Notes under the pieces: generated by a model
The model's database searches: none
Seen by the model: only the letters and a program-made list of their open reading frames with translations
What the model was told of the DNA's origin: nothing
Source: Lachnospiraceae bacterium
GTDB taxonomy: Bacteria; Bacillota; Clostridia; Lachnospirales; Lachnospiraceae
NCBI GenBank assembly: GCA_017450485.1
Contig: JAFSTN010000038.1
Span: 1 to 47,741, forward strand
Length of the DNA: 47,741 nt
Reading direction: 5' to 3'
Part shown: in pieces, positions 1 through 7,047 of the stretch
How positions within the stretch are numbered: the first letter of the stretch is position 1
How the letters are laid out: the number at the start of each line of letters is the position of its first letter
Position numbers and translations under genes: made by a program

Positions 1-324
1 CTTATGGATAAAATCAGATGCCCCGAGCTTCAGACCTTTATGCTCGGTCTCAGTGTCCTTATCGCCTGTCAGAAAAATTACCGGTATCTCATTTCTTTCA
101 TTCTGTTCCTCAAATATTCGAAGCCTGCGGTATGTCTCAAAGCCGTCCATTTCAGGCATGATCACGTCCAGAAGAATTACATCCGGCTCGCTTTTTTGTA
201 TGAACCTAAGGAGTTCCCCGCCGGATCTAAGACATGTAACGCGGTTTTTCTCACCTGCAAGTATGCTCCGTATATGCGTGAGGTTTAAGGGTTCGTCATC
301 AACTACCACAACCCATCCTTCCAT
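1..324 (-). CDS. Response regulator receiver domain, C-terminus outside window
   Basis: The reading frame starts at an ATG at 324 behind GGGAGG and stays open to the left edge (108 codons visible). The translation has the hallmarks of a CheY-like phospho-acceptor domain: an acidic pair after the first strand (VVVDDEP, about residues 7-12), the phosphorylated Asp in VILLDVIMPEMDGFE, the switch Thr in FLTGD and the conserved Lys in DFIHK. It should receive phosphate from a sensor kinase. The output domain (DNA-binding, GGDEF or other) lies outside the window, so the regulated process cannot be named. It is not linked to the carB side: two minus-strand terminators lie just upstream. Confidence 0.9.
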   Translation of the reverse strand, partial: MEGWVVVVDDEPLNLTHIRSILAGEKNRVTCLRSGGELLRFIQKSEPDVILLDVIMPEMDGFETYRRLRIFEEQNERNEIPVIFLTGDKDTETEHKGLKLGASDFIHK

Positions 325-369
325 CCTACAATATCGCCTCCCGATTATAGGAAATTATTCATTTCCCTA

Positions 370-420
370 ATATAAAAAGCCTTGGAAATCTTCATTTATA
401 CCGTGCATTTCCAAGGCTTT
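370..420 (-). terminator. Rho-independent terminator-like hairpin
   Basis: A perfect 14-bp inverted repeat (376-389 pairs with 407-420, 17-nt loop) is followed on the minus strand by TTTTTATATT. It would stop minus-strand transcripts arriving from the lipoprotein remnant and insulate the response regulator. Confidence 0.7.
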
Positions 421-440
421 CCCAAACTATTATGTGCTAC

Positions 441-464
441 AAAAAAGACAGTATTAACCGTCTT
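441..464 (-). terminator. Rho-independent terminator, minus strand
   Basis: An 8-bp stem with one G-U pair (445-452 with 457-464) and a TAAT loop is followed on the minus strand by a run of T (441-446). It is the first terminator downstream of the truncated lipoprotein at 708-821 and forms a tandem pair with the hairpin at 370-420. Confidence 0.65.
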
Positions 465-707
465 GTCTTGTCAAAAATCGTCATATGTTTCACTCCATAT
501 GTCAAGCATACTTCGCATTGATCATAAGCTCTTCTCGCGGTTCCTATGCATCATAATGTTAGCCGGCGCAAAGAATTGTATATTTATAGTTTTTATAAAA
601 GCTCCCTTCGTGTGTTCGACTAATCAATTCGTATACACACAATAAACAATAGTAAACATACAGCAAAAGCCAGCCTCTGTCAATTACTTTCCTGTCATTA
701 AGCAGCA

Positions 708-821
708 TTAATCGGCACTGAACGATACCAGACAATGCTGCACATCACTTTCTGTAGCGCCACAAGCCGCAGTAGCCATAACCATGCTTACTGCTAGAAT
801 AATTCCGATCAACTTTTTCAT
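708..821 (-). pseudogene. Truncated lipoprotein leader, copy A
   Basis: ATG at 821 has a good ribosome-binding site (GGAGGAAGATTGTAT). The 37-codon product begins with a classic lipoprotein signal peptide: MKK, a hydrophobic core and the lipobox ATAAC (Cys20). It then stops after only 17 residues. The signal peptide and upstream region are clearly related to those at 2169-2390, where the product continues into a Ser/Thr/Glu/Pro-rich linker. I read it as the 5' stub of a decayed lipoprotein gene whose promoter and start are intact. A genuine 17-residue lipopeptide is possible but less likely. Confidence 0.6.
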
Positions 822-913
822 ATACAATCTTCCTCCGTGATACGTTAATTTTCCCACATTCTCCATATATAGAAATGCATCACGGATATGGTATCCCCAC
901 TTTTTATTGTCAA
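738..913 (-). repeat. Lipoprotein promoter/leader repeat, copy A
   Basis: This stretch aligns with 2307-2484 over the signal-peptide codons, the ribosome-binding site, a dyad (835-843 with 877-885, CCGTGATAC against GCATCACGG) and a minus-strand promoter: TTGACA at 908-913 and CATATC 17 nt further on. The inner arm of the dyad directly abuts the AGGA of the ribosome-binding site. Confidence 0.75.
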
Positions 914-1208
914 CACGGAGAAATCCGGTACCCCTCTTTCGGCTTTTTTGACATACTTTTTCTGTCTATTCTGCCGATTGTTTTCGTATTTTCCCTTTGC
1001 TATACTCTCTTCAAGCATAAATTCCAATGGCCGGTCAACGCCCACTGGTTCTATTGTTCAGAATATCATATCGAACATTTCTGTTTATATTCTAAGAATC
1101 TATGCTTACTCACATTTTTCATATCTGTTGTAGGCAGGATTCTTAATACGGTTCCTGCCATAGTCTGTCACACCCTGATAAGGCTGTGATCCAAAGGGAG
1201 GAATCTGT
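822..1208. other. Intergenic region upstream of the Rpn-family gene
   Basis: The left half is the minus-strand lipoprotein leader repeat (copy A). From about 914 to 1190 I see no supported gene. Open frames on both strands lack ribosome-binding sites and recognisable motifs. The last 20 bases carry the AAAGGGAGGA site of the Rpn-family gene. Confidence 0.5.
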
Positions 1209-2189
1209 ATGAATGAAAACAGGGAATACAAGAGCGATGTCTTCTCCATGCTGATGGAGGACAAATCCTATGCATTGCAGGTATACAATGCATTAAACGG
1301 ATCATCATATGATGATCCCGAAGCAATCGAGATCGTAACACTCGAAAGCGATATATACATATCTGTCCGGAACGATGCATCGTTCATAGTAGATGCTGAC
1401 ATAAGCTTCTATGAACATCAGTCAAGTTATAATCCGAACATGTCCGTGAGGTTCCTGATATACTACACCTCTACCCTGCAGGATTTGCTTAAGAACAGGG
1501 ACCTGTATAGCACACATCGGATCCTGATACCTGTTCCGCACTTCGCTGTATTCTATAACGGGGTAAGTGACAGGCCTGCCATAGAAACGATAAAGCTCTC
1601 ATCATCGTACGAGAAGCCCACGGACGAACCTGAACTTGAGCTGACTTGTACCATATACAATATTAACCCTGATAAGGGAAAAGAACTGCTGGACAGATGC
1701 GCTGTCCTTGATGAATACACCCGGTTCGTCGAGACGGTCAGAAGATTCAAGGCAGAGAAAAACAAAGAGCCTATCAAGAGTGCAATAAAATACTGTATAG
1801 ATCACCATATCCTGGAGTCATTTCTTCGGGAGCGTGGCGCGGAGGTAATCAAAAACATGGGCATCGATATGTCATTCGAAAGACGTGAAGGTCTGATCCG
1901 TGAGGAAGAACGTAACCTCGGGCGTGAAGAAGAACGTGCAAATACTGAACGTGAGCGTAAACGTGCCGAAGCAGCTGAAAAGGAGCTTGCAGAGTTGAAA
2001 AAAACAATGTTCATCGATATGTCATTCGAGAGACGTGAAGGTCTGATCCGGGAAGAGGAACGTAACCTCGGGCGCGAAGAAGGACTCCGTGAAGAACGCG
2101 CCAATACTGAGCGTGAACGTAAACGTGCCGAAGCTGCCGAAAAGCGTGTCGCCGAACTCGAAGCACTGTTAAAACAGAAATCTGAATGA
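1209..2189 (+). CDS. Rpn-family PD-(D/E)XK nuclease / putative transposase with duplicated coiled-coil tail
   Basis: ATG at 1209 follows AAAGGGAGGAATCTGT. The 326-residue product has the N-terminal signature of the Rpn (recombination-promoting nuclease) / PD-(D/E)XK transposase-like family: an Asp near residue 62 and the E-x-Q motif in YEHQSSYNPNM (about 68-78), followed by RILIPVPHFAVFYNG. Family members are DNA endonucleases linked to RecA-independent recombination in E. coli, and they are multicopy in Lachnospiraceae. From residue 219 the protein is a charged coiled coil made of a 50-residue unit present twice (219-268 and from 269), the second copy carrying a four-residue insertion. The gene lies between two copies of a lipoprotein leader, and its last 21 bases overlap the convergent truncated lipoprotein frame. 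Its cellular role here is unknown. Confidence 0.85.
   Translation: MNENREYKSDVFSMLMEDKSYALQVYNALNGSSYDDPEAIEIVTLESDIYISVRNDASFIVDADISFYEHQSSYNPNMSVRFLIYYTSTLQDLLKNRDLYSTHRILIPVPHFAVFYNGVSDRPAIETIKLSSSYEKPTDEPELELTCTIYNINPDKGKELLDRCAVLDEYTRFVETVRRFKAEKNKEPIKSAIKYCIDHHILESFLRERGAEVIKNMGIDMSFERREGLIREEERNLGREEERANTERERKRAEAAEKELAELKKTMFIDMSFERREGLIREEERNLGREEGLREERANTERERKRAEAAEKRVAELEALLKQKSE
1863..2156 (+). repeat. Tandem in-frame duplication in the Rpn tail
   Basis: Two near-identical copies with a 150-bp period start at 1863 and 2013, both encoding IDMSFERREGLIREEERNLG. Most differences are synonymous. Copy 2 has a 12-base insertion (residues GLRE). It is a recent in-frame duplication that lengthens the coiled coil. 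Confidence 0.9.
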
Positions 2190-2390
2190 TTGAATCGAGG
2201 ATCCTGCAACTTCAGATTCTTCCTTAGATGCCTCTGTTTCAGGTTCTGAAACCTCAGATGTAGGAGCTTCTACAGTTTCAGATTCTACTGTGGGTACAGG
2301 TTCCGTCTGTACATCATCTCCGGCAGAACCGCATGCTACAACGACCATTACCATGCTTATTGCTAAGACTATACCTATCAACTTTTTCAT
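2169..2390 (-). pseudogene. Truncated lipoprotein (signal peptide plus linker), copy B
   Basis: ATG at 2390 is preceded by GGAGGAGAAGTGCAT; an in-frame GTG two codons earlier is less well placed. The 73-residue product has MKK, a hydrophobic core, a lipobox (VVVAC) and then a Glu/Thr/Ser/Pro-rich linker of about 40 residues, as normally found before the folded domain of Lachnospiraceae lipoproteins. It ends in a few unrelated residues that overlap the antisense strand of the Rpn-family gene end (2169-2189). No folded domain follows, so I take it as a gene cut off by arrival of the Rpn gene. Expression of a short surface lipopeptide cannot be excluded. Confidence 0.6.
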
Positions 2391-2484
2391 ATGCACTTCT
2401 CCTCCGTGATACGTCCGTTTTCTCAGGCTAGTTATTCCTAAGATGTATCACGGATATGGTACCCCCCCCCACTTTTCTTGTCAG
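2307..2484 (-). repeat. Lipoprotein promoter/leader repeat, copy B
   Basis: Second copy of the element at 738-913. It includes a perfect 9-bp dyad (2404-2412 with 2445-2453), a ribosome-binding site next to its inner arm, and a minus-strand promoter with CTGACA at 2479-2484. The spacer contains nine consecutive G on the minus strand (2462-2470) where copy A has four, so the -35 to CATATC distance is 20 nt here against 17 nt in copy A. Confidence 0.7.
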
Positions 2485-2724
2485 CATCAGGGAGTACAGT
2501 GTGGATATAAATGGCCCGGCCCGCATATATCTGCACAAAACAATTAGCGATGAGCACTTAGCAAGTCGGTTTTTCGAATGGGCTCTGGCGAGGACTGTCT
2601 GAGGAGCGCAGCGACGAGTTCCGCAGACAGGGCCCACGTAATGAGAAAGGCCGACGAGCTTAGTACTCATCAGCCGTTTTGAGCAGATTTATGCGGGCCG
2701 GGCCGTAGAGACCGGACCATGTTT
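2391..2724. other. Intergenic region between carB and the lipoprotein remnant
   Basis: No gene is supported. The region holds the copy B promoter and dyad (2404-2484) and the 192-bp palindromic element (2513-2704). The carB stop codon is 20 bases to the right of that element. Confidence 0.6.
2513..2704. repeat. 192-bp MITE-like palindromic element
   Basis: The ends are 22-bp inverted repeats (2513-2534 and 2683-2704) with one mismatch, rich in GGCCCGG. Nested inside are imperfect complementary arms (GATGAG...GTCGG near 2549-2569 with CCGACGAG...CTCATC near 2650-2670) and an inner CTGTCTG/CAGACAG pair around GAGCGCAGCGACGAGTT. The whole unit could fold as one long hairpin on either strand. 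It contains no ORF and lies just 3' of carB, so it may act as a terminator or mRNA-stabilising structure as well as a mobile repeat. Confidence 0.7.
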
Positions 2725-5700
2725 TCAGAATACGGTCTTCACCTTGATCGTCAGCTCTTCGAGGACATCAAGCAGCACTCGGACTGTATCAAGAGACGTG
2801 AATATCGTCACATTATTCTCGATCGCACATCTGCGCAATGCCACTCCGTCTTCATAATGAACTCCGGACAGGATCGCGCGTGTATTGACCACATAGCTGA
2901 CATATCCCGAGCGTATGGAGTCAAGCATCTCCTGCGAACCCTCGGAAAGTTTGTGGAGAAGCCTGGTCTTCACACCATGATCCTTGAAGTACTGTGCAGT
3001 GACTGTAGTAGCTTCGATATTGAATCCCAGATCGTAGAATCTCTTGACGAGGGGCAGTCCTTCAGCCTTATCCTCATCGGCCAGAGTAAACAGCACCGTA
3101 CCGTAGTTGGGCATATTTACACCGGATGCGATGAGTGCTTTATACATAGCCCTGTGAAGTGTCTCATCATATCCTATGGCTTCACCTGTGGACTTCATCT
3201 CGGGACTAAGGTACGCATCCATTCCCTTAAGCTTGGAGAAAGAAAATGCCGGTGCCTTGACGTACCACATCTTCCGCTCCTCAGGATAGAGTTCGAATAT
3301 CCCCTGCTCTTTCAGAGTTATGCCCAGCATAACTCTGGTCGCGATATCAGCCAGCTGATAACCTGTCGCCTTTGACAGAAAAGGAACCGTTCTCGAGGAT
3401 CTCGGATTCACCTCTATGATATATACGTTCTCATCATCATCCACGATAAACTGTATGTTGAACAGGCCTTTTATTCCGATACCGATCCCGAGTTTCCGGG
3501 CGTATGTCAGTATGGTTCCCTTTACACGATCGGATATGCTGTACGGCGGGTACACACTGATGGAATCTCCGGAATGAACGCCGGTCCTCTCGACCAGTTC
3601 CATGATGCCCGGAACGAATACGTCTGAGCCGTCGCATACGGCATCAACCTCTACCTCACGTCCGCGTATATATTTATCTACCAGAACGGGCTTATCTACA
3701 TCCACTTCCACGGCTGTCTTTAGGTAGTGACGCATATCCGCTTCCTTGGATACTATCTGCATGGCTCTGCCGCCGAGCACGAATGACGGTCTGACCAGCA
3801 CGGGATAGCCTATCTCGGCTGCCACTCTCACACCGTCTTCTATGTTTGTTACTGCCTGTCCTTTGGGCTGGGGGATGTTTAATTTGATCAGGAGTTTCTC
3901 AAACAGTTCCCTGTCCTCTGCCCTGTCTATCGCATCACAGTCAGTACCTATGATGGGAACATTGTATTCTTTCAATGCATCTGCCAGATTGACCGCGGTC
4001 TGCCCGCCCAGGGTTACGATCACTCCACGGGGTTTCTCATGATCGATCACGTTCATGACATCCTCTATGCACAGAGGTTCGAAATACAGTTTATCGGACG
4101 TCGTATAGTCGGTAGAAACTGTTTCGGGATTATTGTTGATGATGATCGCCTGATAGCCGGATTCCCTGATGGTCATCACTGCATGTACGGTCGAGTAGTC
4201 AAACTCAACACCCTGCCCGATCCTGATCGGACCCGAGCCGAGAACAATTATCTTCTCTTTATCATCGCATCTGGATTCGTTCTCGCCTTCATATGTCGAA
4301 TAAAAGTATGGAACATAACTCTCAAACTCCGATGCACAGGTATCGATCATCTTATACGTGGGCACGATTCCGGATGATTGTCTCATGTCGTAGACCTCAT
4401 GCGGATCAATGCCCCACAGTCGTGCTATCTCACGATCCGAGAAACCCATCTTCTTTGCTTCGGCAAGTATATCCGCGGACTTATCGTCACGATGAGCTGC
4501 TACTATCTGCTCCATATCCACTATATGCTTGAACACGTTCACGAACAATCTGTCTATTCCCGTAATATCATGTATCACATCAACACCCGTACCACGCCTT
4601 ATGAGTTCCGCTATCGCATAGATCCTGTCATCGCGACCTTCCTCGATATATCTGAGGAGTTCATCCGTGGAAGTTTCATCGAACGCGGGGCTGTATAAAT
4701 GATATACTCCAGTCTCCAGAGATCTGATGCCTTTGAGTAAGCTTTCCTCCATGGTCCGCCCGACACTCATGACTTCACCGGTAGCCTTCATCTGGGTGCC
4801 GAGAGTATTGCTCGCATCAGTAAATTTGTCAAAAGGAAATCTCGGCAGTTTGGATACTACATAATCGAGTGAGGGTTCAAAAGATGCCGGTGTATTTGCC
4901 AGCATAATCTCTTCGAGGCGGAAACCCACGGCGATCTTGGCTGAGACTCTCGCGATCGGATAGCCCGATGCTTTGGATGCAAGTGCCGACGAACGCGACA
5001 CTCTGGGATTCACTTCGATCAGATAGTAATCAAAAGACTTCGGATCAAGCGCAAACTGAACATTACATCCCCCCTCGATCTTAAGTGCGCGTATGATCTT
5101 AAGCGCCGAGTCACGGAGCATGTGATATTCTCTGTTGGTCAGAGTCTGAGAAGGACATACGACTATCGAGTCACCCGTATGTATTCCGACCGGATCTATA
5201 TTCTCCATGTTGCAGACAGTGATCGCGGTATCGTTGGCATCACGTATGACTTCATACTCTATCTCTTTGTATCCGCGTACGGATTTCTCTATCAGGACCT
5301 GACTCACGGGTGAGAGATCCAGACCGTTACGGAGCAGTTCCTTAAGTTCCGTCTCGTTATCCGCAAATCCGCCTCCCGTTCCTCCGAGTGTAAATGCCGG
5401 TCTGACCACGACCGGATATCCGATCTGCTCAGCTGCATCCAGACCATCGGCGATCGTTTCCACCGTTACCGACGGAAGCACAGGTTCACCCAGGGATATA
5501 CACAGTTCCTTGAAAAGTTCCCTGTCTTCGGCCCTGTCTATACTCTCGAAGTTCGTCCCCAGCAACTCGGTACGACACTCATCCAGAATCCCTTTCGATG
5601 CCAGTTTCATGGCAAGATTGAGTCCGGTCTGTCCGCCTATACCCGGAAGTATGGCATCGGGTCTCTCAGTCCTTATGATACGCGCCAGATACTCGAGTGT

Positions 5701-5907
5701 AAGCGGCTCCATATATACCTTATCCGCTACAGCCGGATCAGTCATGATCGTAGCGGGATTTGAGTTGCAGAGTATTACCTCGTATCCTTCTTCCTTTAAC
5801 GCAAGACAGGCCTGTGTGCCGGCATAGTCAAACTCGGCTGCCTGACCGATAACGATAGGACCGGAACCGATCACCATTATCTTCTTCAGATCATCTCTTC
5901 TCGGCAT
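2725..5907 (-). CDS. carB: Carbamoyl-phosphate synthase, large subunit
   Basis: This 1060-residue protein has the expected length and two-fold layout: an N-terminal carboxyphosphate ATP-grasp half beginning MPRRDDLKKIMVIGSGPIVI, a matching second half beginning IIVLGSGPIRIGQGVEFDYS, and a C-terminal MGS-like allosteric domain. With CarA it makes carbamoyl phosphate from bicarbonate, ammonia and two ATP in the cytoplasm for pyrimidine and arginine synthesis. Motifs such as LIEVNPRVSRSSALASKATG-type loops (here SKASG and SKATG) occur in both halves. ATG at 5907 follows AAGGAGGACTGAG, and the ribosome-binding site overlaps the end of carA, which stops three bases before this start. The gene is the last of purF-carA-carB. 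Confidence 0.97.
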   Translation of the reverse strand: MPRRDDLKKIMVIGSGPIVIGQAAEFDYAGTQACLALKEEGYEVILCNSNPATIMTDPAVADKVYMEPLTLEYLARIIRTERPDAILPGIGGQTGLNLAMKLASKGILDECRTELLGTNFESIDRAEDRELFKELCISLGEPVLPSVTVETIADGLDAAEQIGYPVVVRPAFTLGGTGGGFADNETELKELLRNGLDLSPVSQVLIEKSVRGYKEIEYEVIRDANDTAITVCNMENIDPVGIHTGDSIVVCPSQTLTNREYHMLRDSALKIIRALKIEGGCNVQFALDPKSFDYYLIEVNPRVSRSSALASKASGYPIARVSAKIAVGFRLEEIMLANTPASFEPSLDYVVSKLPRFPFDKFTDASNTLGTQMKATGEVMSVGRTMEESLLKGIRSLETGVYHLYSPAFDETSTDELLRYIEEGRDDRIYAIAELIRRGTGVDVIHDITGIDRLFVNVFKHIVDMEQIVAAHRDDKSADILAEAKKMGFSDREIARLWGIDPHEVYDMRQSSGIVPTYKMIDTCASEFESYVPYFYSTYEGENESRCDDKEKIIVLGSGPIRIGQGVEFDYSTVHAVMTIRESGYQAIIINNNPETVSTDYTTSDKLYFEPLCIEDVMNVIDHEKPRGVIVTLGGQTAVNLADALKEYNVPIIGTDCDAIDRAEDRELFEKLLIKLNIPQPKGQAVTNIEDGVRVAAEIGYPVLVRPSFVLGGRAMQIVSKEADMRHYLKTAVEVDVDKPVLVDKYIRGREVEVDAVCDGSDVFVPGIMELVERTGVHSGDSISVYPPYSISDRVKGTILTYARKLGIGIGIKGLFNIQFIVDDDENVYIIEVNPRSSRTVPFLSKATGYQLADIATRVMLGITLKEQGIFELYPEERKMWYVKAPAFSFSKLKGMDAYLSPEMKSTGEAIGYDETLHRAMYKALIASGVNMPNYGTVLFTLADEDKAEGLPLVKRFYDLGFNIEATTVTAQYFKDHGVKTRLLHKLSEGSQEMLDSIRSGYVSYVVNTRAILSGVHYEDGVALRRCAIENNVTIFTSLDTVRVLLDVLEELTIKVKTVF

Positions 5908-5910
5908 CTC

Positions 5911-7047
5911 TCAGTCCTCCTTCATCATCCGTATAAATCTGTCAAACAGGTGGATACTGTCATTTGGCCCCGGAGCACTCTCCGGATGATACTGTATCCC
6001 GAATGAATGATCCGATGTATGTGCGATCCCTTCCACGGTATTGTCAAGCAGATTGATATGCGTAACTACCAGACCCGTCCCCGTCAGGCTGTCGGTATCG
6101 ACCGCATAAGAATGGTTTTGCGATGTTATGTCAACCTTACCTGACTCCAGATCTTTTACGGGATGATTACCCCCTCTGTGTCCGAACTTGAGTTTATAGG
6201 TAGATGCTCCGTAGGACAGGGACAGTATCTGATGTCCCAGGCATATGCCGAATATCGGATATCTCCCGTGTAATGTCTTGACCGTCCTTATCGTTGCCTT
6301 TACGTCGGTCGGGTCTCCGGGACCGTTTGAGATAAATACTCCGTCGGGTTTCATTTCCTCTATCGTGCCGGCACCCGTATCATATGGCACCAGCGTCACC
6401 CTGCATCCCAGAGAATTGAGGCTACGTATGATATTTGACTTGATACCGCAGTCTATCGCCACCACATGATAGAGTTCATCGGACACTGCCGGGAACTCTC
6501 TGATCTGCGGGGTGCTGACCCGGCTTACCTGATCTGTGGCGTAAGTCCACTGCCGAAGCTCATCCACACATTTCTCATCGTCATCGTCTGCATCCGTGAT
6601 CATGACCTTACAGCTCCCATAGTCCCTGATCCTGCGGGTGATCTCCCTGGTATCGACACCGTATACGCCGGCTATTCCACGTTCGGCCATATGCTTGGAC
6701 AGTGTCATCCCGCATCTGAAATTGGACGGCACATCCGTATAATCCCTGACTATGAGCGCGCCGGGGCCTGCGATACCGGAGACGTCTCCGCTCCCCTGTA
6801 TCCCGGATTCATAATCATCCCGGTTGATCCCGTAGTTGCCTATCACCGGATAGGTCATCACTATCGCCTGATCCGTATATGACGGGTCCGATATGATCTC
6901 CTGATATCCTACCATCGATGTATTAAAAACAAGTTCAAGCATACGCTTCCCGTCACTTCCGAATCCGAATCCGCGATATGCGGTTCCGTCCTCCAGAATG
7001 ATCTTACGCGATGGAATACTCCTGCCTGATCCCACGGTTTCACTCAT
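5911..7047 (-). CDS. carA: Carbamoyl-phosphate synthase, small (glutaminase) subunit
   Basis: This is the class I glutamine amidotransferase subunit that releases ammonia from glutamine for CarB. The N-terminal CPSase small domain begins at KIILEDGTAYRGFGFG. The C-terminal amidotransferase domain has the nucleophile in GICLGHQ and the His-Glu pair in IQYHPESAPGP. I start it at Met 7047 because AAAGGAG lies six bases upstream; an earlier in-frame ATG at 7083 lacks such a site. From 7047 the product has 378 residues, typical of CarA. Its ATG overlaps the purF stop by eight bases (ATGAGTGA), which suggests translational coupling. Linking purF to carAB puts a purine and a pyrimidine/arginine entry enzyme under one promoter. 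Confidence 0.96.
   Translation of the reverse strand: MSETVGSGRSIPSRKIILEDGTAYRGFGFGSDGKRMLELVFNTSMVGYQEIISDPSYTDQAIVMTYPVIGNYGINRDDYESGIQGSGDVSGIAGPGALIVRDYTDVPSNFRCGMTLSKHMAERGIAGVYGVDTREITRRIRDYGSCKVMITDADDDDEKCVDELRQWTYATDQVSRVSTPQIREFPAVSDELYHVVAIDCGIKSNIIRSLNSLGCRVTLVPYDTGAGTIEEMKPDGVFISNGPGDPTDVKATIRTVKTLHGRYPIFGICLGHQILSLSYGASTYKLKFGHRGGNHPVKDLESGKVDITSQNHSYAVDTDSLTGTGLVVTHINLLDNTVEGIAHTSDHSFGIQYHPESAPGPNDSIHLFDRFIRMMKED

Larger units (their letters stand above)
325..707. other. Intergenic stretch without a supported gene
   Basis: No frame here has both a ribosome-binding site and a recognisable product. The stretch holds two minus-strand terminator-like hairpins (370-420 and 441-464), and is otherwise AT-rich. 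It probably represents the eroded 3' part of the lipoprotein gene whose start survives at 708-821. Confidence 0.5.

Noticed and set aside
382-645. 87-codon plus-strand frame
   Set aside because: It begins inside a terminator stem, has no ribosome-binding site and reads as unordered Cys/Phe/Leu-rich sequence.
845-1189. Short frames on both strands left of the Rpn gene (66, 104 and 81 codons)
   Set aside because: No ribosome-binding sites or motifs; the minus-strand one runs through the promoter and dyad of copy A.
2719-3375. 218-codon plus-strand frame opposite carB
   Set aside because: Antisense shadow of a fully conserved gene; no initiation site or known domain.
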